From Ligilactobacillus salitolerans (GTDB lineage Bacteria; Bacillota; Bacilli; Lactobacillales; Lactobacillaceae), in the NCBI RefSeq assembly GCF_003864415.1, contig NZ_BFFP01000002.1, positions 58,236 through 122,235 of the forward strand: a DNA stretch of 64,000 nucleotides. The letters are read 5' to 3'. This document shows positions 1 to 7,464 of the stretch, in pieces (position 1 is the stretch's first letter; every line of letters starts with the position of its first letter). A program made the position numbers and the translations under genes. The notes beneath the pieces were generated by a model. The model searched no databases, was not told the origin of the DNA, and was given only the letters and a program-made list of their open reading frames with translations.

Positions 1-204
1 AAAAAAATTATTGCTGAAGTTGCCAATAACCATCCAAACATTGACAGCATCCGGATCGACACCCATAAAAATAACCAGGCCATGCAGCATGTCATTGCCA
101 AAACCGGCTTCAAAAAAGTCGGCGAATTGCTAGGCGTCTATGGTCCCACGGACGAGTGTTTCGTTTACGAAAAGCTGATGCAAAACACTGTCCTGGCAAA
201 ATAA
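1..204 (+). CDS. GNAT-family N-acetyltransferase, C-terminal part
   Basis: The reading frame is open from the first base and ends at a TAA, giving the last 67 residues of a protein whose start lies outside the window. The segment with SIRIDTHKNNQAMQHVIAKTGF followed by a short strand and an aromatic C-terminus matches the last helix and strands of the GNAT acetyltransferase fold, where the NQAMQ..I.K.GF stretch contributes to the acetyl-CoA site. The substrate cannot be read from this fragment. A simple terminator follows about 30 bases downstream. Confidence is moderate because only the C-terminus is visible. Confidence 0.7.
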   Translation, partial: KKIIAEVANNHPNIDSIRIDTHKNNQAMQHVIAKTGFKKVGELLGVYGPTDECFVYEKLMQNTVLAK

Positions 205-234
205 GCAACAGTACAAAAAATAGCAGCTTACTTA

Positions 235-262
235 GCATCCGTCTAGTGCGGATGCTTTTTTT
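235..262 (+). terminator. Rho-independent terminator after the GNAT gene
   Basis: A perfect 7-bp stem (GCATCCG/CGGATGC) with a 7-base loop is followed directly by seven T residues. Confidence 0.9.
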
Positions 263-838
263 GTTCACTCATTCGTTGAATTTGACAGTCATCGATGAAA
301 GATGATACGCTAATTAGTGAAAGGTTGAATATATTTCACCCTTGCCTTGTCCTTAAAGTTCAACGTTTTGCATTTCAACTCTGAAAGAACCATTCTAAAT
401 TGAACACTGTTTTTCACATCAACCACTAGCTCAGAACTATGAGCTCAGTTATTACTGACCAAAGTTTTTTCACCTAAAACATTTGACCGGCTCTGCATGT
501 ACCGGCCACCTTTCATCGTTTTAAATCAAACCCACTGTTTTTTAACATTGATTGATTGCTACGGCCGGCCCCTATAATATCAGCAGCCAGCTGACTATTT
601 TGTACCCATTTTCAGCTAGGCTCACTCTCTTTTAGAGAACGACGCCGGTTAACCGTCTTATTTTTATTCCAAATATTTTTCGCTTATGTTCTTTTAAGTT
701 GGAGTGAAAAACATAACCATTTCAGAAAGTAATGTTCTCTCACAAACACCGCCGCTTTCGCTTGATTTGCTTTGACACCTTGCTTGTAAGGACAACGTCG
801 TTATTTAACCCATTGTCTAAAATGAAAGGATGATTTTT
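263..838 (+). promoter_or_regulatory. Long upstream region and possible structured leader of the P-type ATPase
   Basis: This 576-base gap has no credible gene. A perfect -10 (TATAAT, 573-578) has TTGATT-like sequence upstream at non-ideal spacing (15 or 19) across a GC-rich spacer. If it is used, the ATPase mRNA has a leader of about 255 bases. Inside the leader, a short hairpin at 641-657 (GAC..GG/CC..GTC) is followed by TTATTTTTATT, resembling a weak terminator. AGAGAAC at 634-640 is complementary to GTTCTCT at 734-740, so alternative pairing is conceivable. I do not recognise a known riboswitch class; the yybP-ykoY manganese motif was looked for and not found. Confidence 0.35.
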
Positions 839-3478
839 GTGCCAAACCTCGGCTCGCCTAGCGCGAAGATTTACGCTCGCTACCGAACCAGTCAAGAAGG
901 TTTGACTGAAGAACAGGTTATACAGCGTAGTCAAGACGGTCTCAACGAACTGCAGGAAAAAAAGGGCGACAATCTCTTTAAAAAAATCATTGGACACTTT
1001 TCCGATGTTGCATCATTAGTCCTCTTATTCGCTGTGCTTCTCTCCACCTACCTGGCGGCGACCGGTTCTGAAAAATGGAGCCAGCCGCTGATTATTGGAA
1101 GTATCTTAGTCCTCAATGTTGCAATTAGTCTTTACCAAGAACATAGTGCTGAAAAAGCACTAGATGCACTCAAAAACTTAAATGTCCCCGAGTCAACGGT
1201 GATCCGCGACGGCGAACACATGACGATCAGATCCAAGGAACTGGTTGTCGGCGATCTAGTGATTTTAAGCGGCGGTGACCAGGTCCCAGCGGATGGCCGC
1301 CTGCTGACTGCCAACAATCTCAGCATTAATGAATCTATTTTGACTGGTGAAAGTGAGCCGGTTGAAAAAACCGCCGTTGACCAAGAACCGACCGCAGAAA
1401 TCAGTCTCCGCTTCAATGAAGTTTTCTCTGGGACAGATGTGATTCAAGGAACTGGGGTGATGGTCGTCACCGCGATCGGAATGGAGACTGAACTCGGTGA
1501 GATCGCCGGACTCCTGAACACGACTGAAAAACAAAAGACCCCTCTGCAAGAAAAATTAAATACCCTCTCCAAAAAACTAACTTCTGTCGCCTTGGCCGGC
1601 GGTTTGCTGATCTTCATCATCGGCTTTTTCTTCCGCGGTTTTGAGCTTTCTTCCGGCTTGATCATGGGTGTTTCCTTGGCGGTTGCGGCTGTCCCTGAAA
1701 CCTTACCGATCATCGTCACGATCAGCCTGTCTTATGGTGTGGTCAAAATGTCGAAGAAAAACGCGATCATGCGCCGGATGAACGCAGTTGAGACCCTAGG
1801 CGGTGTCGATGTCATTGCTTCAGATAAAACTGGCACTCTGACACAAAATCAAATGACCGTTACCAAATACTGGACACCAAATGAACAGCCGGCAGCGACT
1901 GCCGCAAAAATCGACCATGATTCACCCGAATTCCAGCTGATGCGCTTTATGGGCTTAGCAACCGATGCCCAGATCAAAGAAGTTGATGGTGAAAAAGTCG
2001 AGATCGGTGATTCCACTGAATTAGCAATTATTCGCTGGCTGCAAAAGGCTCAAACTACCAGAGCTGAATTGGAACAAGAATATCCACGGGTAGCTGAAGA
2101 TCCCTTTGACTCCAACAAAAAATTGATGGCTACTCTGCACAAAACACCTTACGGCAAATATTTGCTGATCGTCAAAGGCGCGATCGACCGCTTGCCGGCG
2201 GAGCTAACCAATGAAGAGCACCGGCAGGTCGACCAGATCAACCAGCAGTTTGCCAAAGAAGCGCTGCGTGTGCTCTCGGTCGGTTACGCTTTGCTGGATG
2301 AAAAACCCGCACTGCCGTTGGATGCCACGCAAACCCCTGTCAAGTTAGCCGGTCTGATCGGGATCATTGATCCGCCGCGACCACAAGCAATTTCCGCCAT
2401 CAAAACAGCCAAACGTGCCGGGATCACGACCTTAATGATCACTGGAGATCATCCGGAAACTGCAAAGGCGATTGCGGTTCAAATGGGGATCGCGCAAGCA
2501 GATGCACCAGTCATGAGCGGCCAAGACTTGCGCCAATTATCTGATGAGCAGTTGCAGCGCAACATCCAAAAATACACTGTTTATGCCCGGGTTTCACCCG
2601 AAGACAAGATCCGCATCGTCAAAGCCTGGCAGGCTAATAATTCAACGGTAGCTATGACAGGCGACGGCGTGAATGATGCGCCGGCATTAAAGGCAGCTGA
2701 TGTTGGGATCGCCATGGGGATCACCGGGACCGATGTTTCCAAACAGGCAGCTGACATGATCCTCACAGACGACAACTTCGAAACGATCGTTGCTGCAGTT
2801 GAGGAAGGACGGACGATTTACCAGAATATTTTAAAGGCGGTTGAATTCTTAATTGGGGTCAACTTTGCTCAGTTATTGCTGATGATCATCGCGGTCGCTG
2901 CCGGCTGGGGCTCGCCGCTCTTAGCCGAGCAACTGCTCTTGATCAACGTCCTAGCAGACGGGATCCCTGGTTTTTACCTTAGTCGTGAACCCGCCGAAGA
3001 TAATAATATGGATAAAGCACCGATCAAACGGAAGTCCAGCATTTTTGCGGACGGGTTGGCTCAACGGGTCGCCTTTCGGGCAGCCGCATTTACCATTCTG
3101 ACCCTAGTTATCTTTGTTCTTGGTTTCTTCGTTTTATCAGACCAAAATATCACCTTTGCCCGCACCATGCTGTTCTTGACACTGGCCCTCGGATCAATGA
3201 TCGACATTTATGTCATCAAAAGCCGGCAACAGGTCTCACCTCAGACTTTGATCAGCAATTCCGCGCTTAACCTTGGCCTAGCCACGACCATGCTGGCGAT
3301 CACACTGATCGCTGCCGTCCCAGGAGTCAGAGAAGTTTTTGAATTTACCGGGATCTCCGGTCTCGCCTGGTTAATTGTGATCATTAGTATCTTTATTCCG
3401 GCATTATTGCTCGAGTTAAACAAACGTTATCAGTTAAGAAAGTTAAGAAAGGAAGAACCACGCACGGTAAGGGAGTGA
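839..3478 (+). CDS. Cation-transporting P-type ATPase, calcium type (P2A-like)
   Basis: Membrane ATPase predicted to export Ca2+ (possibly Mn2+). Numbered from the GTG at 839, it shows actuator TGES (169-172), the phosphorylated Asp329 in DKTGTLT, the hinge TGDGVND (607-613) and about ten membrane segments. M4 carries VAAVPETLP with Glu287, and M6 carries NVLAD (Asn703, Asp707), matching Ca2+ site II of SERCA/PMR1 pumps. The M5 site I glutamate is Gln678 (NFAQ), so one ion per cycle is likely, as in PMR1-type pumps. I chose GTG 839 over ATG 830 because the AAAGGA at 825-830 overlaps that ATG but sits 8 bases before the GTG. The downstream lipoprotein gene starts 4 bases after the stop. Family call is firm, ion specificity inferred. 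Confidence 0.92.
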   Translation: MPNLGSPSAKIYARYRTSQEGLTEEQVIQRSQDGLNELQEKKGDNLFKKIIGHFSDVASLVLLFAVLLSTYLAATGSEKWSQPLIIGSILVLNVAISLYQEHSAEKALDALKNLNVPESTVIRDGEHMTIRSKELVVGDLVILSGGDQVPADGRLLTANNLSINESILTGESEPVEKTAVDQEPTAEISLRFNEVFSGTDVIQGTGVMVVTAIGMETELGEIAGLLNTTEKQKTPLQEKLNTLSKKLTSVALAGGLLIFIIGFFFRGFELSSGLIMGVSLAVAAVPETLPIIVTISLSYGVVKMSKKNAIMRRMNAVETLGGVDVIASDKTGTLTQNQMTVTKYWTPNEQPAATAAKIDHDSPEFQLMRFMGLATDAQIKEVDGEKVEIGDSTELAIIRWLQKAQTTRAELEQEYPRVAEDPFDSNKKLMATLHKTPYGKYLLIVKGAIDRLPAELTNEEHRQVDQINQQFAKEALRVLSVGYALLDEKPALPLDATQTPVKLAGLIGIIDPPRPQAISAIKTAKRAGITTLMITGDHPETAKAIAVQMGIAQADAPVMSGQDLRQLSDEQLQRNIQKYTVYARVSPEDKIRIVKAWQANNSTVAMTGDGVNDAPALKAADVGIAMGITGTDVSKQAADMILTDDNFETIVAAVEEGRTIYQNILKAVEFLIGVNFAQLLLMIIAVAAGWGSPLLAEQLLLINVLADGIPGFYLSREPAEDNNMDKAPIKRKSSIFADGLAQRVAFRAAAFTILTLVIFVLGFFVLSDQNITFARTMLFLTLALGSMIDIYVIKSRQQVSPQTLISNSALNLGLATTMLAITLIAAVPGVREVFEFTGISGLAWLIVIISIFIPALLLELNKRYQLRKLRKEEPRTVRE

Positions 3479-3482
3479 GGAT

Positions 3483-3869
3483 TTGAAATTTTTTAAGCTA
3501 TTCACAGCTCTAGTCTTACTTTTTAGTCTTGCAGGCTGCTCTGCCTCTATTTCACGCGACCTCCAAGACCATAAATGGGAATTCACTGCACAAAAAACGC
3601 AGCAAGGACCAATGACCGCTCAATTTGATGATAAAAATGTAACTTTTATCGAAAATAATGAAAGTCGGACCTATCCTTATCAGCTCAAGAAGAAAGCATA
3701 TGGCAAGACCGAATTTATCCTTTCAGGTCATAAGAATGTCTCGCACCGGGCACCGACTAAACACTTTACGATCAAAAAAGTCGGTCATTCCTACCAGCTT
3801 TCACCAACCAATAAATTAGCTAAGCATTCCTATGGCCCAGCCAAACTCAAACTGCTTGCAGATGACTAA
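3483..3869 (+). CDS. Small lipoprotein coupled to the P-type ATPase
   Basis: A 128-residue protein starting at TTG, preceded by GGGAGTGAGGA that overlaps the end of the ATPase gene, so translation is probably coupled. The N-terminus MKFFKLFTALVLLFSLAGC is a lipoprotein signal peptide with a lipobox (LAGC), giving a mature protein anchored on the outer face of the membrane. The rest is a polar, beta-rich domain of about 100 residues with no motif I recognise. Its tight linkage to the ATPase suggests a role in the same cation response, but this is inference. A strong hairpin follows the stop. Confidence 0.8.
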   Translation: MKFFKLFTALVLLFSLAGCSASISRDLQDHKWEFTAQKTQQGPMTAQFDDKNVTFIENNESRTYPYQLKKKAYGKTEFILSGHKNVSHRAPTKHFTIKKVGHSYQLSPTNKLAKHSYGPAKLKLLADD

Positions 3870-3879
3870 AATACTCCCA

Positions 3880-3928
3880 TAAAAAAAGCGGGCTGAACAC
3901 TCCAAGTTATGGATGTGTTCAGCCCGCT
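3880..3928 (-). terminator. Terminator between convergent genes
   Basis: A perfect 14-bp stem (AGCGGGCTGAACAC and its complement, 14-base loop) is bordered on the low-coordinate side by seven A residues. On the minus strand this is a canonical terminator for the gene ending at 3937; it probably also stops plus-strand transcription from the lipoprotein gene. Confidence 0.92.
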
Positions 3929-3936
3929 TGCTGCTG

Positions 3937-4488
3937 CTATTTTTTTTGGCTGCGTTTGAGTGCTTGCTGGTAACCTTGAGTATACTTCATACTTTCTGCA
4001 TATGAATCAGCAATCGAATTCATCATCCGATTGTGTGATTTTTGTTTTTTCTGAGAGTTTTTCTGCCGGCGTTTTGCAGCTTCTGCTTGGTTCGAACTAG
4101 TTGCATGCTGGTAATTTCGCCCATAAGTCTGGTTATTGTTGCGATAAGTTGTTTGGTTAGAAAGCAAATTATCTGTGAAATGCGAGGTGCGGTAATGCTT
4201 TGTCTGGTAGAGCACCCCACCCGGCGCATCCTGTTTGCCGCGTTGATCTTTCAAGGGTGCTTTTCGTTTGCGTTCCCGCTGATGTTGCCGGTTTTGCTGT
4301 TGCACCATCTGTGCCGCTAAATTCCCTTGCCTCTCATTTTTTTTAATTGGCTGGATCCCCAACATGCGATCTCGCCGAAACCTGTCGAGTCGGATAGCCC
4401 CCCAAATCAATAAACCCATCAGGATAATACCAATTAACAGTATCATAATACCAATTATTACTGCAATTATGCTGCTAATAACTGCCAT
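3937..4488 (-). CDS. Membrane-anchored basic protein, third gene of the SPFH unit
   Basis: A 183-residue protein of unknown function. Residues 1-32 hold one or two close hydrophobic segments rich in Ile/Leu/Gly (AVISSIIAVIIGIMILLIGIILMGLLIWG). They are followed by RLDRFRRDR, which would place the rest in the cytoplasm by the positive-inside rule. The tail is strongly basic and Gln/Asn-rich (QRERKRK, KRRQKNSQKKQK) with low complexity. ATG 4488 is chosen because AAGGAGG lies exactly 8 bases upstream. It follows the SPFH gene by 36 bases and precedes a terminator, so it is probably the last gene of the RHH-NfeD/SPFH transcript. It may tether the otherwise soluble SPFH protein to the membrane; that is a guess from context. 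Confidence 0.75.
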   Translation of the reverse strand: MAVISSIIAVIIGIMILLIGIILMGLLIWGAIRLDRFRRDRMLGIQPIKKNERQGNLAAQMVQQQNRQHQRERKRKAPLKDQRGKQDAPGGVLYQTKHYRTSHFTDNLLSNQTTYRNNNQTYGRNYQHATSSNQAEAAKRRQKNSQKKQKSHNRMMNSIADSYAESMKYTQGYQQALKRSQKK

Positions 4489-4524
4489 TGTGTCGACCTC
4501 CTTGCTGTCTTGCAAAGATGTGTG

Positions 4525-5343
4525 CTACTTAGCCTGATCTTTGAGTGCCTGAGCTAAGAGTGCTGTCTGTCCGTAACTGCTGCTGTCTTCATTTGGAACG
4601 ACAACAACATTAGCCTTGGATTGTGCCAACTGACTGTATGCTGCGATCGACTGGTTCTTGAAGTATTTGTCGTCTGCATTGGTTAAACCGGCTTGAACTG
4701 TATCGATCCGGTATCTCTCAGCATCCGCCTTAGTCTTAGTTGCTTGAGCCTGGGCCTTGGCTGTTGCCATCAAGGCGTTGTTTTGGGCTTCATTAGTTAG
4801 TCGGATCGATTCCGCTTCACCTTGAGCCTTAGCGATAGCAGCGATCCGCTCCCGGTCAGCCGTCAGCTGCTTATCCATTGCCCGCTGGATCTCTTCGGTC
4901 GGCAATAATTCATCAATGTTGATCCGGTCGACGTTGATCCCATAGGTATTGGTCAGATCACCGATCGCTTCAGCCAGGTCGGCATTGATCCTTGCTGTAG
5001 ATCCCAAAGCATCGTTTAGTTCCATGCGCCCGATAATATCACGCAGATGCCCACGCACTAACTGTGCCATAGATTCTACAGAATCCGTGTTATTGTATTC
5101 ATACTTCTTGGAGTCAGTCACATGATAGTTGAGAGTCACTGAAGTTGAAACTTCCGCGTTATCCTTGGTGATGATCGAATAATGCGGCAGCTCGATCGGC
5201 TGCATTGCTAAGCTAACAGTCCTGATCCCCTGCATAAATGGGACATAAAAATGCAGTCCTGATTCAACGGTGTGCTTATATTTACCAAAAGTTTCGACTA
5301 GTCCCTGACAGTTCTGCGGAACAACCTTAATTCCAAATGGCAT
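4525..5343 (-). CDS. SPFH/Band 7 (stomatin-like) domain protein
   Basis: A 272-residue protein with an SPFH/PHB domain at about residues 5-165, starting IKVVPQNCQGLVETFGKYKHTVESGLHFYVPF, the hallmark N-terminal strand pattern of stomatins. An alanine- and glutamate-rich helical segment follows (about 165-215, with repeated AKAQAQATKTKADAERYR heptads) that drives oligomerisation in the family. Unlike classical stomatins it has no N-terminal hydrophobic anchor. SPFH proteins form large ring- or cage-like assemblies at membranes, often with an NfeD partner. Here the gene 10 bases upstream carries an NfeD-like C-terminus, and a membrane protein follows. The family call is firm; the cellular role is unknown. 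Confidence 0.9.
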   Translation of the reverse strand: MPFGIKVVPQNCQGLVETFGKYKHTVESGLHFYVPFMQGIRTVSLAMQPIELPHYSIITKDNAEVSTSVTLNYHVTDSKKYEYNNTDSVESMAQLVRGHLRDIIGRMELNDALGSTARINADLAEAIGDLTNTYGINVDRINIDELLPTEEIQRAMDKQLTADRERIAAIAKAQGEAESIRLTNEAQNNALMATAKAQAQATKTKADAERYRIDTVQAGLTNADDKYFKNQSIAAYSQLAQSKANVVVVPNEDSSSYGQTALLAQALKDQAK

Positions 5344-5353
5344 AAAAATTTCC

Positions 5354-5695
5354 TCACTTTCGTATTGACTGAATTGTTAAAATATTTCCGACTGCTTCGA
5401 CCACCACATACGATGTGTCTGGGATGATCGGCTGATTATCATTGGTTAAAAAGCGATAATAAATACCATTGACAAGTACTAAGCCGCTTTCCGCAAATAT
5501 CTTTTTAGGCGGGATGACCTCGTTTAAGATCAACCTGCTTTCAATCGTCGTCTTTGAAACTGATGACTCGCTCAACATCTGTGAAACACTCTCGACGACT
5601 ACCTGGTTAACACTGAGGTGTTTGTCTTCAGCGTACTTTTTTAAGCGCTGATACACATCGCTCGGAAAGCGAATAGTTGTCATTTGCGTTGCCAT
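5354..5695 (-). CDS. Ribbon-helix-helix / NfeD-like OB-fold fusion protein
   Basis: A 113-residue protein that appears to join two domains. Residues 5-43 (MTTIRFPSDVYQRLKKYAED, then a helix starting at LSVNQ) have the strand-helix-turn-helix pattern of Arc/CopG ribbon-helix-helix DNA-binding proteins. Residues 65-113 (FAESGLVLVNGIYYRFLTND, then IIPDTSYVVVEAVGNILTIQ) match the compact beta pattern of the NfeD C-terminal OB fold: Gly near the start, a P-x-T turn, VVVEAVG, then a closing L-x-I strand. It is first in a unit with the SPFH gene, the usual genomic partner of NfeD. GGAGGATAAGAATT precedes the ATG. The promoter carries inverted TGAT/ATCA repeats, consistent with autoregulation. RHH call fairly secure; NfeD call from pattern and context only. 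Confidence 0.7.
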   Translation of the reverse strand: MATQMTTIRFPSDVYQRLKKYAEDKHLSVNQVVVESVSQMLSESSVSKTTIESRLILNEVIPPKKIFAESGLVLVNGIYYRFLTNDNQPIIPDTSYVVVEAVGNILTIQSIRK

Positions 5696-5716
5696 AATTC
5701 TTATCCTCCCTCCACC

Positions 5717-5764
5717 GTGATAATATCACATTGATATTATAAATCAATTTGAAAAGCTTAGCAA
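5717..5764 (-). promoter_or_regulatory. Promoter and putative operators of the RHH-NfeD/SPFH unit
   Basis: On the minus strand, TTGCTA (5764-5759) and a perfect TATAAT (5741-5736) are separated by 17 bases. Two inverted repeats overlap the -10 and start region: GTGATA-A-TATCAC (5717-5729) and ATTGAT-N7-ATCAAT (5730-5748). Read as half-sites on the plus strand these are TGAT, ATCA, TGAT, ATCA starting at 5718, 5725, 5732 and 5743. RHH repressors typically bind such short tandem inverted half-sites, so autorepression is likely. Confidence 0.75.
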
Positions 5765-5803
5765 TTTTAACGCCGCCGCTGTTTTTCCCCTTGCTTCATT
5801 TGC

Positions 5804-5833
5804 AAAAAAAAGACCTCTGCCTTACGCAGAAGT
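5804..5833 (-). terminator. Terminator of the 5.9 kb membrane protein gene
   Basis: On the minus strand GACTTCTGC pairs with GCAGAGGTC (one wobble), followed by an eight-base T run. Confidence 0.85.
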
Positions 5834-5854
5834 CACCACGACATACGAAAATAA

Positions 5855-6199
5855 TTATCCTATTAGATTGAAAATCTCAAAATAAAAGACAGCTGCCGTA
5901 ACAGTTAAGACCAGCTGGACGCAACTTAGTGTGCCGCCGATCGTCATTGCTTTGACCGGTGAATGAATTTTACCGATCCGCTCATTATTACCTAGCCATG
6001 ACAACAAAAACGTAAGTATTGGGAACACAAACACCAACACCCTAGGATGCTGATAAAAACTTAGAACATTTAATGTCATTTGTATGGGAATTTCCCGCGG
6101 TAGATAGATCATTAACGCCAATGACAGCACGAACTCAAACATGCTGACGATGGCGAACGTCGCGGGCACTTTCTGGTAATAATCACTAAACTTAGCCAA
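5855..6199 (-). CDS. Small three-helix membrane protein, DUF1648-like
   Basis: A protein of about 114 residues with three hydrophobic segments. The stretch following the first helix (YLPREIPIQMTLN) resembles the LPxxIPxH pattern of DUF1648 domains, found in bacterial SdpI/YhgE-like membrane proteins, though the match is weak. I chose TTG 6199 rather than GTG 6208 because the only Shine-Dalgarno-like sequence (GGAG) overlaps the GTG and lies 8 bases before the TTG. It stands alone between two terminators. Function unknown. Confidence 0.6.
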   Translation of the reverse strand: MAKFSDYYQKVPATFAIVSMFEFVLSLALMIYLPREIPIQMTLNVLSFYQHPRVLVFVFPILTFLLSWLGNNERIGKIHSPVKAMTIGGTLSCVQLVLTVTAAVFYFEIFNLIG

Positions 6200-6283
6200 A
6201 TAGATCACTCCAAATTCGGTTTACTTTTTCGTTATCCATCCACCGTCTATTTTACCACTTCTAAAACCAACTGCGAAAAAAAA

Positions 6284-7435
6284 TTAATCAAAGCGGCAAG
6301 CATCGGTTTTCCAGGTATCTCTGGCAGTTCGGACGACAAGATCAACCTTTTGCCATTGCTGCGGTTCATTTAGATCGTTGCCTTCCTTAGTGGAAGCAAA
6401 ACCGCACTGGGGAGAGAGCGCCAAATTTCTTAAAGGCACAGCATCTTCAGCTAGCAAAATCTGATGCTGCAACTCTCTTTCTAACTCCAACTGCGGCGTT
6501 TTTGTCGTTACCAGCCCCAGCACGAAAACAGCCTGCAGTTGGGCGCGATGTATTACCGCAAGCGGCTCAAAACCACCCGCAGCTTGCAGATCATCGTATT
6601 CCAAGAAAAAGGCATCATAAGGAAGTTTCTTCAAAACGTTTAGTATCGAGCCATATGTCCCACCGCCTAAAGAAGCTGAGTGAAAATTACCGCGGCAAAT
6701 ATGGGTGGTAATTATCATATCAGACGGCGCCGTTGCAATGATTTGCTGGATCAAGGAAATGATCTCGCCTTCAAGCTTAGCAACACGAGTTTCATTTTCT
6801 TTTCCTTCTAAACCGGCCAGAGGCAAGGTCACGCCTAAAAGCCACGGATCATCCAGCTGCAAATAACGCAGACCAAGTTTATAAAAATGTGCAACCGTCT
6901 GTTGATAAGTACTTAAGATGTCAGCGAGGTAGGCTTCACGATCTGCGTAGAATTCGCGGTAATTGCTGATCACCGCAAAATCGCCTTCAAACAGGAGCGG
7001 AGTCGGCGCTGGGATCGTAACTTTAGTAGTTGCATCTTTTGGAGTAATACTGTCCAAAAATTCAAAGTCTGCAAAAAATGGATGCGCCGGGTCATAGCCG
7101 ATTTTTCCATCTAACTCTAAGCCGTCATCAACCAACTCATGTCCGCTGAAATTTAGTTTGAACCCATTTGGGATCACTTTGATCCCGGCTAAACCGGCTA
7201 AAAAATCGATAAAGAAGTTTTTGCGGTTAAATTCGCCATCGCTCACAACGTGCAAGCCATGCGCCACTTGTTTTTGAACCAGCTCTTTAATAGCAGTGTG
7301 TTTAATTTCAGCAAATTCTTCAGAGCTGATTTCACCCGCCTTCACCTGATCATAGGCTAATTTAAGCTTTTTTGGCCGCAAAAAACTGCCCACTGTATCA
7401 TAAGTATAGAAATATTGATGTGCTCTTACTGCCAT
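6284..7435 (-). CDS. MetE C-terminal-like cobalamin-independent methionine synthase family protein
   Basis: A 383-residue stand-alone homolog of the catalytic half of MetE, an (alpha/beta)8 barrel that methylates a thiol such as homocysteine using zinc. Visible features are an N-terminal VGSFLRPKKL, the VSDGEFNRKNFFIDFLAG loop, THICRGNF with the first zinc ligands (His, Cys), FLEYDD and the late LALSPQCGF with the last zinc Cys. Full MetE has about 750 residues, so this short form may use a different methyl donor or thiol, as proposed for the related YxjG/YxjH proteins. ATG 7435 is preferred because AAAGGAG lies just upstream. The gene begins about 30 bases after the coiled-coil protein gene and may be cotranscribed with it. 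No S-box or T-box was seen. Confidence 0.82.
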   Translation of the reverse strand: MAVRAHQYFYTYDTVGSFLRPKKLKLAYDQVKAGEISSEEFAEIKHTAIKELVQKQVAHGLHVVSDGEFNRKNFFIDFLAGLAGIKVIPNGFKLNFSGHELVDDGLELDGKIGYDPAHPFFADFEFLDSITPKDATTKVTIPAPTPLLFEGDFAVISNYREFYADREAYLADILSTYQQTVAHFYKLGLRYLQLDDPWLLGVTLPLAGLEGKENETRVAKLEGEIISLIQQIIATAPSDMIITTHICRGNFHSASLGGGTYGSILNVLKKLPYDAFFLEYDDLQAAGGFEPLAVIHRAQLQAVFVLGLVTTKTPQLELERELQHQILLAEDAVPLRNLALSPQCGFASTKEGNDLNEPQQWQKVDLVVRTARDTWKTDACRFD

Positions 7436-7464
7436 GCGGCTCACTCCTTTGTTAATTTTGGCAG

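Noticed and set aside
573-838. yybP-ykoY manganese riboswitch before the P-type ATPase
   Set aside because: The conserved GGGGAGTA-type and loop sequences of that class were not found.
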